Source of the DNA: CAYRJD01 sp965247395
Lineage (GTDB): Bacteria > Actinomycetota > Acidimicrobiia > Acidimicrobiales > Poriferisodalaceae
Direction: 5' to 3'
Length of the DNA: 64,000 bases
Assembly: GCA_965247395.1 (NCBI GenBank)
Contig: OZ252012.1
Location: 496,001 to 560,000 of the forward strand
The notes beneath the pieces were generated by a model. That model was not told the origin of the DNA. It saw only the letters and a list, made by a program, of their open reading frames with translations, and ran no database searches. A program made the position numbers and the translations under genes. Shown piece by piece: positions 7,456 through 16,695 of this stretch. How positions within the stretch are numbered: position 1 is the stretch's first letter; each line of letters starts with the position of its first letter.

Positions 7456-8412
7456 TTATCCAAATACTCCCAGTAGCACCATTGCGCTCGCGTAGAGCAC
7501 GAGCAAAATGATTCCCTCGATTCGGGTAACCCGGCCTTTCGTGAAGGCCATGCCATACGCCACTAGCGCCACTGCGATCATTACCGAAATGCCGAACCGG
7601 GTGAGCGAGTCGTCCATGATTTCGCCCGCTCCGACAAGACCCATAGCGCCACTAACCGCCAATGAGTTGAACAAATTGGAACCGAACAGGTTGCCGAGAA
7701 TCAGCTCGGTATGTCCCTTACGAGCGGCCGCCAAGATGGTGGCAATCTCTGGCAAAGAGGTACCAAGAGCAACCAGAGAAAATCCGATGAAGCCCTTGGA
7801 GAGATTAAATCCTTCAGCGATATCGGTTGCACCGGCGACGGCAAGTTGTGCCCCTACAAGCACGCCGGCTAGTCCCAGGATTGTCCGCAAGACGTTCTTG
7901 CCTGCGGTTTGAGGCTTGTCTTGTTCGGTCAGTGTTTCGCTAGTTCCGGGGGTGAGTTCGGTTGTGAGATCGCTAGAACGGATCATGGTGACGATTGCCA
8001 CCACCAACAACACGACCAGCACGATTCCTTCGTAAAACGCCAGATTTCCGTCCAGCACCAACAACGCAAAGATCGCAGTTGACCCGACTGATATTGCCGC
8101 CTCTTTGTGGAGCAGCGAGCGCGAGCACACCACTGGAGTGATCACTGCGGCTAGTCCAAGTCCAAGGCTGAGGTTGGCAACGTTGGAGCCCACGATGTTG
8201 CCAACACCTAAAGCGGGGTCGTCTCTTAGCGCTGCCAGAGCAGATACCACCAGCTCTGGTGCAGAGGTCCCAAAGCCCAGTATCACAGCGCCCACCACGA
8301 TCGGACTGAGGCGCAGCAGTTTGGCTAAGCGCGATGCTCCCAGCACGAACTGGTCGCCTGCATACATCAGCACGGCCAGCCCTATTAGCAAGCTGATAAT
8401 CGACCCGGCCAT
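7456..8412 (-). CDS. Calcium/sodium antiporter (CaCA family, YrbG-like)
   Basis: 318 residues with about ten hydrophobic segments arranged as two inverted repeats. Each has the alpha-repeat signature of CaCA exchangers: GFGTSAPELVVSALAA near residue 46 and ALGTSLPEIATILAAARKG near 215, each followed by GN-x-GSN (VGNIVGSN, LGNLFGSNLFN). The acidic residues in these repeats bind Ca and Na. A charged cytoplasmic loop separates the halves. It would export calcium using the sodium gradient. The start lies 2 bp past the MOSC gene's stop, so the two share a transcript. Confidence 0.93.
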   Translation of the reverse strand: MAGSIISLLIGLAVLMYAGDQFVLGASRLAKLLRLSPIVVGAVILGFGTSAPELVVSALAALRDDPALGVGNIVGSNVANLSLGLGLAAVITPVVCSRSLLHKEAAISVGSTAIFALLVLDGNLAFYEGIVLVVLLVVAIVTMIRSSDLTTELTPGTSETLTEQDKPQTAGKNVLRTILGLAGVLVGAQLAVAGATDIAEGFNLSKGFIGFSLVALGTSLPEIATILAAARKGHTELILGNLFGSNLFNSLAVSGAMGLVGAGEIMDDSLTRFGISVMIAVALVAYGMAFTKGRVTRIEGIILLVLYASAMVLLGVFG

Positions 8413-8414
8413 TG

Positions 8415-9395
8415 CTAAAGCGCTGTGTGATATCCGGGTTTAGCTGGAGTGTTCGGTGGTGTATTTGGTGGAGTTAGCACCGGCGGTTTGTGCGACTCCA
8501 CCCTCACAGGATCACCTACCCGCAGTTGCACGGTGTTTTCTGCAGCAGTGCTTTTTGCAGCAGTGTTTTCTAGGGCGTTGCTAGTAACAGAGCAAGACAC
8601 CGCAAACAGGGCATTGTTTTCAAGCATTGAAGCAATACCGGGGTTGTTTGGAAACGCGGCCGAAGCGTCTTCACACCAGCGATGCTCTTTCAGCACCCTG
8701 GCTGGCTGACTTGTGCGATCGGCAGTGTCTTGATTGATTTGCGGCACAGCGCATCGCGGCCATGGCATGTGCGCTTGGAACTGAATATTCCCAATGCTGA
8801 AGCGATCCCAAGTGTCTTCCACCCATGGAAGGGTTGTTTCAATTACCAGGTTTGGCCGAAAGCGCTCCATACCGAAGCTGGTTCCCGCTATGGCTTCCAA
8901 ATCGGTAAGCGATGCGGTATTGGCAACCGTTAACGACGTTGCGTCAACGAAGGAAACATGCTTGTCTTTGCCAAACAGTGAGGGTCGCCGAGTGGTGCGG
9001 GTGAAGCCGACCAGACGAGCGGGTTCGTCTAGCAGGTCGCTGAAGAACTCTGCAGCTTCTTCGCCCGCGTCGGCGCAACGCACTTCATCGCCTGCCAAGG
9101 CTTTGACCGTTACCGAGTCAGGCGCTTCGGCCACAGGAGGGACGTTGACTGCGCCGCTTGCAGTGCCGTTTGGCAAGGACAGCGTTAGGCCTTCGTCGGG
9201 AGTTTGTTCTACATGCACTAATGCCATGTTCTTGTGGCTGCGCTGTGTGATCGCGTTGGCTGTCTTATCAACTACCTGCCACACACGGTCACCCGCTAAA
9301 CCGGTATCTACAACGGTGGTTACATCAAGAGCGACCCGGCGGCACGATTTCACCGGGTAAATCCAGACCTGGCTGAGCTTGCCCGCCTCAGCCAT
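8415..9395 (-). CDS. MOSC domain protein (mARC/YcbX-like)
   Basis: 326 residues from the ATG at 9395; a GTG-like extension to 9416 adds seven. The N-terminal beta-barrel domain (VWIYPVKSCRRVALD, GLAGDRVWQVVD) is followed by a MOSC domain with FRPNLVIE and the MPWPRCAVPQINQDTAD motif, whose cysteine binds the molybdenum of Moco in mARC and YcbX. These enzymes reduce N-hydroxylated compounds in the cytoplasm. Residues after about 270 form a low-complexity tail rich in Ala, Asn, Thr and Pro, built from repeated 15-bp and 12-bp units. It overlaps the acyl-CoA dehydrogenase stop by 8 bp. Confidence 0.88.
   Translation of the reverse strand: MAEAGKLSQVWIYPVKSCRRVALDVTTVVDTGLAGDRVWQVVDKTANAITQRSHKNMALVHVEQTPDEGLTLSLPNGTASGAVNVPPVAEAPDSVTVKALAGDEVRCADAGEEAAEFFSDLLDEPARLVGFTRTTRRPSLFGKDKHVSFVDATSLTVANTASLTDLEAIAGTSFGMERFRPNLVIETTLPWVEDTWDRFSIGNIQFQAHMPWPRCAVPQINQDTADRTSQPARVLKEHRWCEDASAAFPNNPGIASMLENNALFAVSCSVTSNALENTAAKSTAAENTVQLRVGDPVRVESHKPPVLTPPNTPPNTPAKPGYHTAL
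8446..8481. repeat. Three 12-bp tandem units in MOSC 3' end
   Basis: GGAGTGTTCGGT, GGTGTATTTGGT and GGAGTTAGCACC are consecutive and encode the TPPNTPPNTP-like tail. Confidence 0.75.
8531..8575. repeat. Three 15-bp tandem units in MOSC tail
   Basis: CGGTGTTTTCTGCAG, CAGTGCTTTTTGCAG and CAGTGTTTTCTAGGG are consecutive and encode the repeated ENTAAKSTAAENT part of the disordered tail. Confidence 0.85.
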
Positions 9396-10521
9396 CTTGG
9401 TAGCTGCGTTTGGCAACTTCTTCCAGCATCACTTCTGTAGCGCCGCCGCCGATGGACAGAACACGCGCATCACGCGACATCCGTTCAATAGTCGATTCAC
9501 GCATGTACCCGATGCCGCCGTGGAATTGAACGCAGTCATACATCACCTGGTTGACCACTTCGGCACCCCAGGCCTTCACACCGGACATTTCCTTGGTGGC
9601 ATCTATTCCTTGCTCACTGAGCCAGGCTGCGTGGTACAGAGATGCCCGGACCGCATCAACCTTGGCTTGGTTCATTGCCATGCGCTGGCGAATACCACCT
9701 AAGTCGTATAGGTGTTTGCCGTAAGCCTTGCGTTGTTGCGTGTAGGAGTTGGTCATGTCGATGGCTACCTGCGCAGCGCCTACACCCATCCCCACCAGCA
9801 CCATGCGTTCGTTCTGAAGGTTCTTCATGGCCGAATAGAAGCCCTTGTGCTCTTCGCCCAGCAAATGATCTTCATCTAGCCAAACGTCTTGCATCACTAA
9901 CTCAGCAGTGTCAGAGCTTCGCCAGCCGTGTTTGTCCAACTTCTTGGCAACGCTGAACCCTTCGGCATCGGTGGGCACCATAAACATTGAGATGCCGCTA
10001 CGACTGCTTGGATCGGTACGAACCGCCATCACGATGATGTTGTTGTAGGCGCCGCCAGTGATAAAGGTCTTGGCGCCGTTGAGTCGCCAGCCCTTTCCGT
10101 CACGCACAGCGGTGGTGCGTATTCCGGCCACGTCAGAGCCAGCGTCTGGCTCGGAGATACCTATGGACAGCATGCAGTCTCCAGATAACACGGAGGGCAA
10201 CCAGCGCTCGAATTGGTCCTTTGTGCCTGAATTCAACAAGTGAGGTAAAGCCATGTCGGTGTGCACAAGCACCAGAGACTCAAAACCGCCGAAAGTTGAG
10301 GTGCCGAGCGCCTCAGAGAAAGCCGCGGAGGCCAGTGGGCCAAGCCCTAAACCGCCCAACTCGACTGGCACGCACAGGGAGAACATCTCCAGTTCGCCCA
10401 TTTTTTTGAAAACTTCGCGCGGTACGGTGCCGTCTATCTCCCATTTATCGCCGTGGGGGACTACCTCTTGCGCAACGAAGCTGACGGTCTGGTCGTAGAT
10501 GGCTTGCAGTTCGTCGGTCAT
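9388..10521 (-). CDS. Acyl-CoA dehydrogenase
   Basis: 377 residues from the ATG at 10521, fixed by an AGGA site 8 bp upstream; the frame stays open to 10599 but the extra residues are Ser/Gln-rich and non-conserved. Domains in order: N-terminal helices (DELQAIYDQTVSFV), beta domain (LSIGISEPDAGSDVAGI, GWRLNGAKTFITGG) and C-terminal helices with YDCVQFHGGIGYM and IGGGATEVMLEEV. The NERMVLVG motif supplies the glutamate used as base in isovaleryl-type enzymes. It heads a minus-strand operon with the MOSC gene and the Na/Ca antiporter, and diverges from the large CoA-transferase at 10628. Confidence 0.92.
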   Translation of the reverse strand: MTDELQAIYDQTVSFVAQEVVPHGDKWEIDGTVPREVFKKMGELEMFSLCVPVELGGLGLGPLASAAFSEALGTSTFGGFESLVLVHTDMALPHLLNSGTKDQFERWLPSVLSGDCMLSIGISEPDAGSDVAGIRTTAVRDGKGWRLNGAKTFITGGAYNNIIVMAVRTDPSSRSGISMFMVPTDAEGFSVAKKLDKHGWRSSDTAELVMQDVWLDEDHLLGEEHKGFYSAMKNLQNERMVLVGMGVGAAQVAIDMTNSYTQQRKAYGKHLYDLGGIRQRMAMNQAKVDAVRASLYHAAWLSEQGIDATKEMSGVKAWGAEVVNQVMYDCVQFHGGIGYMRESTIERMSRDARVLSIGGGATEVMLEEVAKRSYQDG

Positions 10522-10529
10522 ATAGACGT

Positions 10530-10533
10530 TCCT
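10530..10533 (-). promoter_or_regulatory. Ribosome-binding site AGGA deciding the start at 10521
   Basis: AGGA with an 8-bp spacer precedes the ATG at 10521 and not the upstream in-frame ATG at 10599. Confidence 0.6.
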
Positions 10534-10627
10534 ATTTAGGGTTCCGCTATTGCGAGACCCTTGAGAGCCTGACTTTTGAGAACCTGGCCTCTGGGACATA
10601 GCGTCATCCTAGGTTTAGATTTACGAG

Positions 10628-13153
10628 ATGCCCGTAGCCGATCCGGATGTCACACGACCTCTATCGGGTTATCGGGTAGTTGACCTGACCGACCATCGCG
10701 GCGAGCTTGGTCCGTGGGTGCTAGCAGAGCTTGGCGCTGACGTAGTGAAAGTCGAACAGCCACAAGGTTCTCCAGCGCGCCAGGAACTGCCACACGCAGA
10801 TGGCTTGCCTGCGCCGAGTTTGCAGTTTTGTGTTTACAACTCAAACAAGCGCGCTATCTCATTAGATCTCGCTTCCTCACCGGACCCCGCCACGCTTACG
10901 TCAGGCGCTGGTGACGGGGTTTCGCCAGCTGCGAGCAACGCTGACCGCGCAACATTTGCAGCGCTGGTGCGCAGAGCAGATTTTATTTTTAGTTCAGAGC
11001 CGGACGGTTTGCTCAGCACCGCTGGCTATGACTTTGACGCGCTTACAGCTTTGAACCCGCGCATTGTGCATGTGCAGATCACGCCGTTTGGTGAGCATGG
11101 GCCACGAGCTGATTATCCATATTCTGAACTAACCCTGGCCGCGCTAGGTGGCGCCGTGAACCTGCAAGGTGTGGCAGATCGGCCGCCGGTAAAGATTTCA
11201 ATACCGCAGGTGTGGCGCCATACCGGAGTTGAAGCGGCGAACGCGGCGCTGGTTTCACACGCACGCCGGCTAGCCACTGGCAAACCGCAACAAGCGGTGC
11301 TCTCAGCGCAATCGGCAGTTACCTGGACGTTGCTAAATGCCATGGAAACTCATGCCATTTCAGGTGAAGACTTTCATCGCAACGGAACAATCGTGGCTCT
11401 GGCCGCTCCTCTGCAGTTACGCCTTAGCGCCGTTGACGGTCATGTGATAGCGATCTCACGCGGAGTGTTAATCAACAATCTCGTGGAATTGTTGATCGAT
11501 GAAAACATCGTTGGTGAGGACTGGCGTGACGAGGATTGGGAGTCGTTTGATCTGCGCGCATTGTCTGGCGAGCAGGTTGATTACAGCTTTGAGGAGCTCT
11601 TCGACGCGATGGCTGAGCTGTGCTCGCGCTACGACAAGGACACGCTTATGCGTAAAGCGTTGGCTTACCGCGAGACCATTGCCCCTATTCACACGGTGGC
11701 AGACCTGATGGAGTTTGATCATCTGCGGACACGCGAGTTTTGGTGTGATGCAGAGGTTGAGCGAGGGCTGAACGGGGTGGAGCTGCCGAGCGCTCCGTTC
11801 ACGTTTGACGGTAAGCGCCCTGCGGGTGTTCGCCGTCCACCACGCATCAACGAGGATGGTGATCAGATTCGAGCAGAGCTTGACGAGCCAAGCACGGCAA
11901 CCGAACAAACCCCTCCGGCTGATGCGTTTGCCTATGGCACGGACGAATTTCCACTGGCTGGCATCAAGGTCGCTGATTTCAGTTGGATCGGTGTCGGACC
12001 CATCACTACCAAGGCGTTGGCCGACCATGGAGCAACGGTTGTACGCATCGAATGCTCCACCCGGGTTGATGGCTTACGAATAAATCCGCCCTTCAAAAAC
12101 AACGAAGTCGATCCAGACATGTCGCACTTCTACGGCACTTTCAACACCTCCAAACTCAGCCTCGATATTGACATGCGAGTGCCTGAAGGTTTGGCTACAG
12201 CAAAGAAAATGATCGCTTGGGCCGATGTGGTGATTGAGTCTTGGCGACCCGGAGCATTTGCAGATTCCGGGCTGACCGACGAGGAAATAAAAAAGCTCAA
12301 CCCGTCGGTGATCTTTATCCATACCTCTCTGCTGGCCAGTGGTGGCCCACTTTCCGGCCTGGCTGGCTACGGCTATCACGCAGCGGCCATTGCGGGGTTT
12401 TACCCGGTTGTTGGTTGGCCTGATTTACCACCAGACGGTCCCTACCTTGCTTACACAGACACCATCTCGCCGCGCTTTATTACGGCGGCACTATTGAGCG
12501 CTCTTGATCGCCGCCGCCGAACCGGGCAGGGCTGCTTTATTGAAGCGGCGCAGCTTGAGTGTGGGTTGCAGTTTCTGGCACCGGAGCTGGCGGACTATCA
12601 GTTGTCCGGACACGTGGCCACACGTAACGGCAATCGCGATGGAGATGTAGCTCCGCAGGGCGTATACCCCTGCGCCGGAGATGATCGCTGGTGCGCGGTC
12701 ACCATTGCTACAGACACGCAATGGCAGTCACTAGTAGCGCTATTAGGTGAGCCAACTTGGACTAACGATGCGAGCCTCACATCGTTACCAGGGCGCCAGG
12801 CAGCACACGATGAAATCGACAAACACCTGGCTGCATGGACCGCAATCTTCGACCCGTTTGAGCTAGAGCACAAACTCACGGCCGCTGGCATACCTGCTGG
12901 CGTGGTACAGCGCAGCAGCGATCTGCTGGCCGACCCGCAATATGCGCACCAAGGCTTCTATCGCTATTTAGATCACGAACGCATGGGCAACGTTCCCTAT
13001 GCCGGGCATCAATACCGCATAGCGGGTTACCAAAACGGACCGCGCACCGCGGCACCGACGCTGGGTCAGCACACGTTTGAGGTGCTTACGGATCTGTTAG
13101 GTATGGACGCTGAAGAGATAGCCGAGATCGCTGCGGCAGGCGCTTTGGGCTAG
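10628..13153 (+). CDS. Two-domain family III CoA-transferase, DddD-like architecture
   Basis: 841 residues with two CaiB/BaiF-type domains: roughly 1-410 (LSGYRVVDLTDHRGELGPWV) and 440-830 (LAGIKVADFSWIGVGPITTKAL). The second domain keeps the catalytic Asp, in AYTDTISPRF at about residue 611. The matching part of the first (KISIPQVWRHTGVEA) has no Asp. Class III enzymes move CoA through an aspartyl-CoA thioester. DMSP CoA-transferase/lyase DddD is known to be a double CaiB protein of about this size with its active Asp near residue 602, so DMSP or another zwitterionic acid is a possible substrate. Other actinobacterial fused CoA-transferases share the layout. Downstream genes are an LLM flavoprotein and a Moco S-oxide reductase. 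Confidence 0.85.
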   Translation: MPVADPDVTRPLSGYRVVDLTDHRGELGPWVLAELGADVVKVEQPQGSPARQELPHADGLPAPSLQFCVYNSNKRAISLDLASSPDPATLTSGAGDGVSPAASNADRATFAALVRRADFIFSSEPDGLLSTAGYDFDALTALNPRIVHVQITPFGEHGPRADYPYSELTLAALGGAVNLQGVADRPPVKISIPQVWRHTGVEAANAALVSHARRLATGKPQQAVLSAQSAVTWTLLNAMETHAISGEDFHRNGTIVALAAPLQLRLSAVDGHVIAISRGVLINNLVELLIDENIVGEDWRDEDWESFDLRALSGEQVDYSFEELFDAMAELCSRYDKDTLMRKALAYRETIAPIHTVADLMEFDHLRTREFWCDAEVERGLNGVELPSAPFTFDGKRPAGVRRPPRINEDGDQIRAELDEPSTATEQTPPADAFAYGTDEFPLAGIKVADFSWIGVGPITTKALADHGATVVRIECSTRVDGLRINPPFKNNEVDPDMSHFYGTFNTSKLSLDIDMRVPEGLATAKKMIAWADVVIESWRPGAFADSGLTDEEIKKLNPSVIFIHTSLLASGGPLSGLAGYGYHAAAIAGFYPVVGWPDLPPDGPYLAYTDTISPRFITAALLSALDRRRRTGQGCFIEAAQLECGLQFLAPELADYQLSGHVATRNGNRDGDVAPQGVYPCAGDDRWCAVTIATDTQWQSLVALLGEPTWTNDASLTSLPGRQAAHDEIDKHLAAWTAIFDPFELEHKLTAAGIPAGVVQRSSDLLADPQYAHQGFYRYLDHERMGNVPYAGHQYRIAGYQNGPRTAAPTLGQHTFEVLTDLLGMDAEEIAEIAAAGALG

Positions 13154-13188
13154 CGGCCTAGGGGACTGCCAGCCCATAGCCTGACCAC

Positions 13189-14265
13189 ATGGTTGCGGTG
13201 CCACTGTCGGTAATTGATCTGGCTGTCGTCTCGCAGGGCATCACATCTTCCCAAGCGCTCAACGACACCACCAAGCTCGCACAGGTAGCCGAAAAACACG
13301 GATTTGTGCGGTTCTGGGTAGCAGAGCATCACAACATGAGCACGGTCGCTAGCACCTCACCAGCGGTGTTGATCGCTCACTTAGCTGCCAACACCAATCA
13401 AATACGTGTCGGCTCAGGCGGGGTGATGCTGCCAAACCATGTGCCTCTAGTAATCGCTGAACAGTTTGCGCTGTTGGAGGCGTTGCACCCAGGTCGGATC
13501 GATCTGGGATTAGGGCGAGCACCTGGTAGCGACCGTTATACCGCAGCTGCACTGCGGCGATCGACAGCTCATGAAAGCGTCGAAGATTTTCCACGCGATC
13601 TGATTGAGCTAATGGGCTTGTTAGACGATCCACGCCAGCCTGAAGGCTTGTGGGACAAGGTTCGTGCGACTCCGAACGCAACCTCAGCACCCGAGGTGAT
13701 GTTGTTGGGTTCAAGCGGATTCAGCGCGCAGCTGGCGGGCATTCTTGGGCTGCCGTTTGCTTTCGCTAACCACTTTGACATGGGTGGAACCCTGGATGCG
13801 GTGGAGGTTTACTACTCGCATTTCCGACCTTCACCGCGACTAGAGGTGCCTTACGCCATCGTGTCAGCCGCAGTGATCTGTGCTGCCGATAACGCGACCG
13901 CACAGCTGGCCGCTGCTCCGACGCGACTGCGTAAATACGGAATGCGGACAGGTCGATTTTTGCCGTTGATACCGCCGGAAGAAACCGTGCAGCACGCTGA
14001 GTGGGCTAACGCCAGCGCTATGCCTTCTAACTCCATCGTCGGCACGCCAGAAGCCGTGGCCCAAAAGCTGCAACAGCTAGCTGCTGACACTGCCGCCAGC
14101 GAACTGATGATCAACACGTCTACCTATTCGCTAGCCGAACGCATTACAAGCCTGGAACTGACGGCGACCGCTTGGCAAGAACTGGTCTGGTCCGATCATT
14201 CAGAATCCAGTGTGGCCGCAAAGAGCGCCGCAGATATAGATACCGCAGATATAGCAGCGATATGA
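13189..14265 (+). CDS. LLM-class flavin-dependent oxidoreductase (MsnO8-like)
   Basis: 358 residues of the luciferase-like monooxygenase TIM barrel. The N-terminus LSVIDLAVVSQGITSSQAL and RFWVAEHHNMSTVASTSPAVLI fit the MsnO8 subgroup; GSGGVMLPNHVPLVIAEQFALLE and GRIDLGLGRAPGSD are the FMN-binding loops. The family uses reduced flavin supplied by a reductase and oxygen on small organics, including sulfonates and sulfides. The tail after about residue 335 is Ala/Asp-rich with a short repeated ADI unit. Its stop overlaps the ATG of the molybdoenzyme gene (ATGA), so the two are translationally coupled. It is not the longer NtaA/DmoA subgroup. Confidence 0.88.
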   Translation: MVAVPLSVIDLAVVSQGITSSQALNDTTKLAQVAEKHGFVRFWVAEHHNMSTVASTSPAVLIAHLAANTNQIRVGSGGVMLPNHVPLVIAEQFALLEALHPGRIDLGLGRAPGSDRYTAAALRRSTAHESVEDFPRDLIELMGLLDDPRQPEGLWDKVRATPNATSAPEVMLLGSSGFSAQLAGILGLPFAFANHFDMGGTLDAVEVYYSHFRPSPRLEVPYAIVSAAVICAADNATAQLAAAPTRLRKYGMRTGRFLPLIPPEETVQHAEWANASAMPSNSIVGTPEAVAQKLQQLAADTAASELMINTSTYSLAERITSLELTATAWQELVWSDHSESSVAAKSAADIDTADIAAI

Positions 14266-16616
14266 AAACCAGCACGCTCGGTACGCACTTCGGCCCATAT
14301 CTCGTCGTCAGCGAAGACGACCAGGTGATCTCCATCCGAGGTCACGAAACCGATCCCGACCCTTCGCCCATCGGTGAGGCTCTTGTCGAATACCAGCGTT
14401 GTCGCGTGCGGCGGCCAGCCGTACGGCGTTCATGGCTAGAAAACGGCCCAGGCCCAGCCGCTGGACTACGCGGCAATGAGCCATTTGTCGAGGTGAGTTG
14501 GGACACCGCACTAGAGCTGGTCGCAACCGAGCTGGAGAGGGTGCGTTCGCAACACGGTAACAAGGCGATCCTCGCTGGTTCTTACGGCTGGGGCTCGGCA
14601 GGACGCTTTCACATGCCAAGCGCTCAGCTTCATCGTTTCGGAAATCTGTTCGGCGGGTACGTCAACCAAAAAGGCACTTACTCTTCGGCGGCTGCCGAAG
14701 CGATTCTTCCGTACATCTTCGGTATGACGTTTCATCAGGTCGTGGCGCAGCAAACCGCCTGGAGCATGATCGCCGATCACACAGAACTGCTTGTCAGCTT
14801 CGGCGGAATGCGCACCTCCAACACCGACGTCAGCTATGGCGGTCAGGGGCCACACCACACACGCGAGTGGTTGCACAAGGCTGCAGAAAACGGAATGAAA
14901 CTGCTCAGCATCAGTCCGCTGGCTGACGACGTGATTGGCTCCATCGTGCCTACCACCACTTCGCCTACTTGTCTGCCGATCAGGCCGGGAACCGACGTGG
15001 CCCTGATGCTGGCTCTAATGCACGAATTAGTCGTGTCGGGGCGAGCCGACGAGCAGTTTCTAGAGCAGTACTGCGAAGGCTGGCCTGTGCTACGTGAGTA
15101 CTTACTAGGCCAAGCCAAGCAGCAGGGAACAGGTTCGGCCGAAACAGGTCCGCTTAATGCCAACTGGGCGGCCGGGATTACAGGAATCGCAGCCGAAGAC
15201 ATTTCGGCTCTAGCGCACGAGATGGCAGACAAGCGCACGCTGATCAACATCACTCTTTCGCTGCAGCGTGCCGATCACGGCGAGCAGCCTTATTGGGCGG
15301 CCGTCGCGCTGGCTTGCGTACTAGGCCAAGTCGGTTTGCCAGGAGGCGGGTTTGCGGCTGCATTCTTTGCCGCTGGCAACACTGGCTCTGGACGGATACG
15401 CAAAAGAGTGCCGGGGCTGCCAGTGCCACCGCGCCCTAAAGGATCACCGGTGATAGGGGTGTCTCGCATAGCTGAGCTATTAGAAGGTGCCGGCCGTGAA
15501 TATGATTTCGATGGGCGAACCGGTGTTTTCCCGGACACACGCTTGGTCTACTGGTGCGGTGGCAATCCGTTTCATCATCATCAAGACCTCAACCGCTTGC
15601 GGGCTGCTTGGCAGCTGCCCGACACGGTGATCGTGCATGAACCGTTTTGGACGTCGATCGCTAAACACGCAGACATCGTGCTGCCCGCCACTACACCGCT
15701 TGAGCGTAGCGACATTGGAGCGGCCGAGCAGCTGCTGATGTATCACGGAGCCGCAGTGAAACCCGTCGGCGAAGCGCACGACGACTATTGGATCTTTGTA
15801 CAGCTTGCGAAACGGTTGGGATTCGGCTCTGAGTTTTGTGAGGACCGCACGGCGGATGAATGGGTTGAAATGCTGTACGAGATCTATCGAGCCGACAATC
15901 CTGACGCGCCAGATTATGAAGAATTCCAGGCGGCTGGCTATTGGCGACATAGCGATGTGCCGGACATGGGTGACACCGATCAGGTGTTTTTGTCGGGCTT
16001 TCGTGCCGATCCGGTTACGGCGCCGTTGCGCACACCCAGCGGCAAAATCGAGCTTTATTCCGATCGCTTAGCCGAGCTGGGCTACGACGATTGCGGCCCG
16101 CATCCCACCTGGTTCGAACCCTATGAACGCCTCGGTGGAGTAGGCAGCGACAAGTACGGCCTGCATTTGATCTCTAACCAGCCCAGCAAGCGATTGCACA
16201 GCCAATACGACTTTGCAGAACCAAGCCAGGCAGGGAAGGTGGCGGGTCGCGAGCCGATCCGTTTACATCCCGAGACTGCCAAACAACGAGGTATCGCTGC
16301 AGGTGATGTGGTGCGTGTGTTTAACGATCGTGGGGCTTGTTTGGCTGGAGCGGTGTTAGATGACTCTCTGCATCCTGAGGTGTGTCAGCTTTCTACCGGT
16401 GCCTGGTACGACCCGGACGACGACGGCACATGTAGAGCCGGCAACCCGAACGTGTTAACACGCGACAAGGGGACTTCCAAACTGGGGCAAGGACCAAGCC
16501 CACACACATGCTTAGTAGAGGTGGAGAAGCTGGCAGGCCCAGCACCGACGGTGCGTGCTTACGATCCACCTGAGTTTGTGGCGTTTGTGTCTGGCCCGCG
16601 TAAGCCATCCACGTGA
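14262..16616 (+). CDS. Molybdopterin S/N-oxide reductase (BisC/TorA-type), cytoplasmic
   Basis: 784 residues from the ATG at 14262, overlapping the previous stop; an upstream in-frame ATG lies inside the LLM gene. The fold is the DMSO reductase family: SWDTALELVATELERV, GSYGWGSAGRFH, then GTYSSAAAEAI with the serine expected to ligate molybdenum, LPATTPLERSDIG, and a C-terminal MGD-binding domain (HLISNQPSKRLHSQYD, PNVLTRDKGTSKLGQGPS). There is no iron-sulfur cysteine motif and no Tat signal, as in BisC, which reduces biotin and methionine sulfoxides in the cytoplasm. DMSO or TMAO are alternatives. Coupling to a flavin monooxygenase and nearness to MetY suggest organosulfur chemistry. Confidence 0.9.
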   Translation: MKTSTLGTHFGPYLVVSEDDQVISIRGHETDPDPSPIGEALVEYQRCRVRRPAVRRSWLENGPGPAAGLRGNEPFVEVSWDTALELVATELERVRSQHGNKAILAGSYGWGSAGRFHMPSAQLHRFGNLFGGYVNQKGTYSSAAAEAILPYIFGMTFHQVVAQQTAWSMIADHTELLVSFGGMRTSNTDVSYGGQGPHHTREWLHKAAENGMKLLSISPLADDVIGSIVPTTTSPTCLPIRPGTDVALMLALMHELVVSGRADEQFLEQYCEGWPVLREYLLGQAKQQGTGSAETGPLNANWAAGITGIAAEDISALAHEMADKRTLINITLSLQRADHGEQPYWAAVALACVLGQVGLPGGGFAAAFFAAGNTGSGRIRKRVPGLPVPPRPKGSPVIGVSRIAELLEGAGREYDFDGRTGVFPDTRLVYWCGGNPFHHHQDLNRLRAAWQLPDTVIVHEPFWTSIAKHADIVLPATTPLERSDIGAAEQLLMYHGAAVKPVGEAHDDYWIFVQLAKRLGFGSEFCEDRTADEWVEMLYEIYRADNPDAPDYEEFQAAGYWRHSDVPDMGDTDQVFLSGFRADPVTAPLRTPSGKIELYSDRLAELGYDDCGPHPTWFEPYERLGGVGSDKYGLHLISNQPSKRLHSQYDFAEPSQAGKVAGREPIRLHPETAKQRGIAAGDVVRVFNDRGACLAGAVLDDSLHPEVCQLSTGAWYDPDDDGTCRAGNPNVLTRDKGTSKLGQGPSPHTCLVEVEKLAGPAPTVRAYDPPEFVAFVSGPRKPST

Positions 16617-16649
16617 ACCGGGCGCGCTAGCTGCAAGCCCACAGCTACT

Positions 16650-16688
16650 AATAGAGATACCCAATAGAGATACCTAATAGATATAGAG
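16650..16688. repeat. Three 13-bp tandem units upstream of DUF6457 gene
   Basis: AATAGAGATACCC, AATAGAGATACCT and AATAGATATAGAG are consecutive and end 7 bp before the ATG at 16696. The AT-rich array replaces any recognisable ribosome-binding site. Confidence 0.9.
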
Positions 16689-16695
16689 CTAACTC

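Noticed and set aside
11468..12028. 186-codon minus-strand open frame inside the large CoA-transferase gene
   Set aside because: It is antisense to a well-supported gene and has no family resemblance.
14172..14261. N-terminal extension of the S-oxide reductase
   Set aside because: The extra 30 residues are basic and unlike the family, lie within the LLM gene, and the ATG at 14262 gives a standard ATGA overlap.
16111..16120. tRNA T-loop-like GGTTCGAACC
   Set aside because: It lies inside the molybdoenzyme coding region and no acceptor or anticodon stems surround it.
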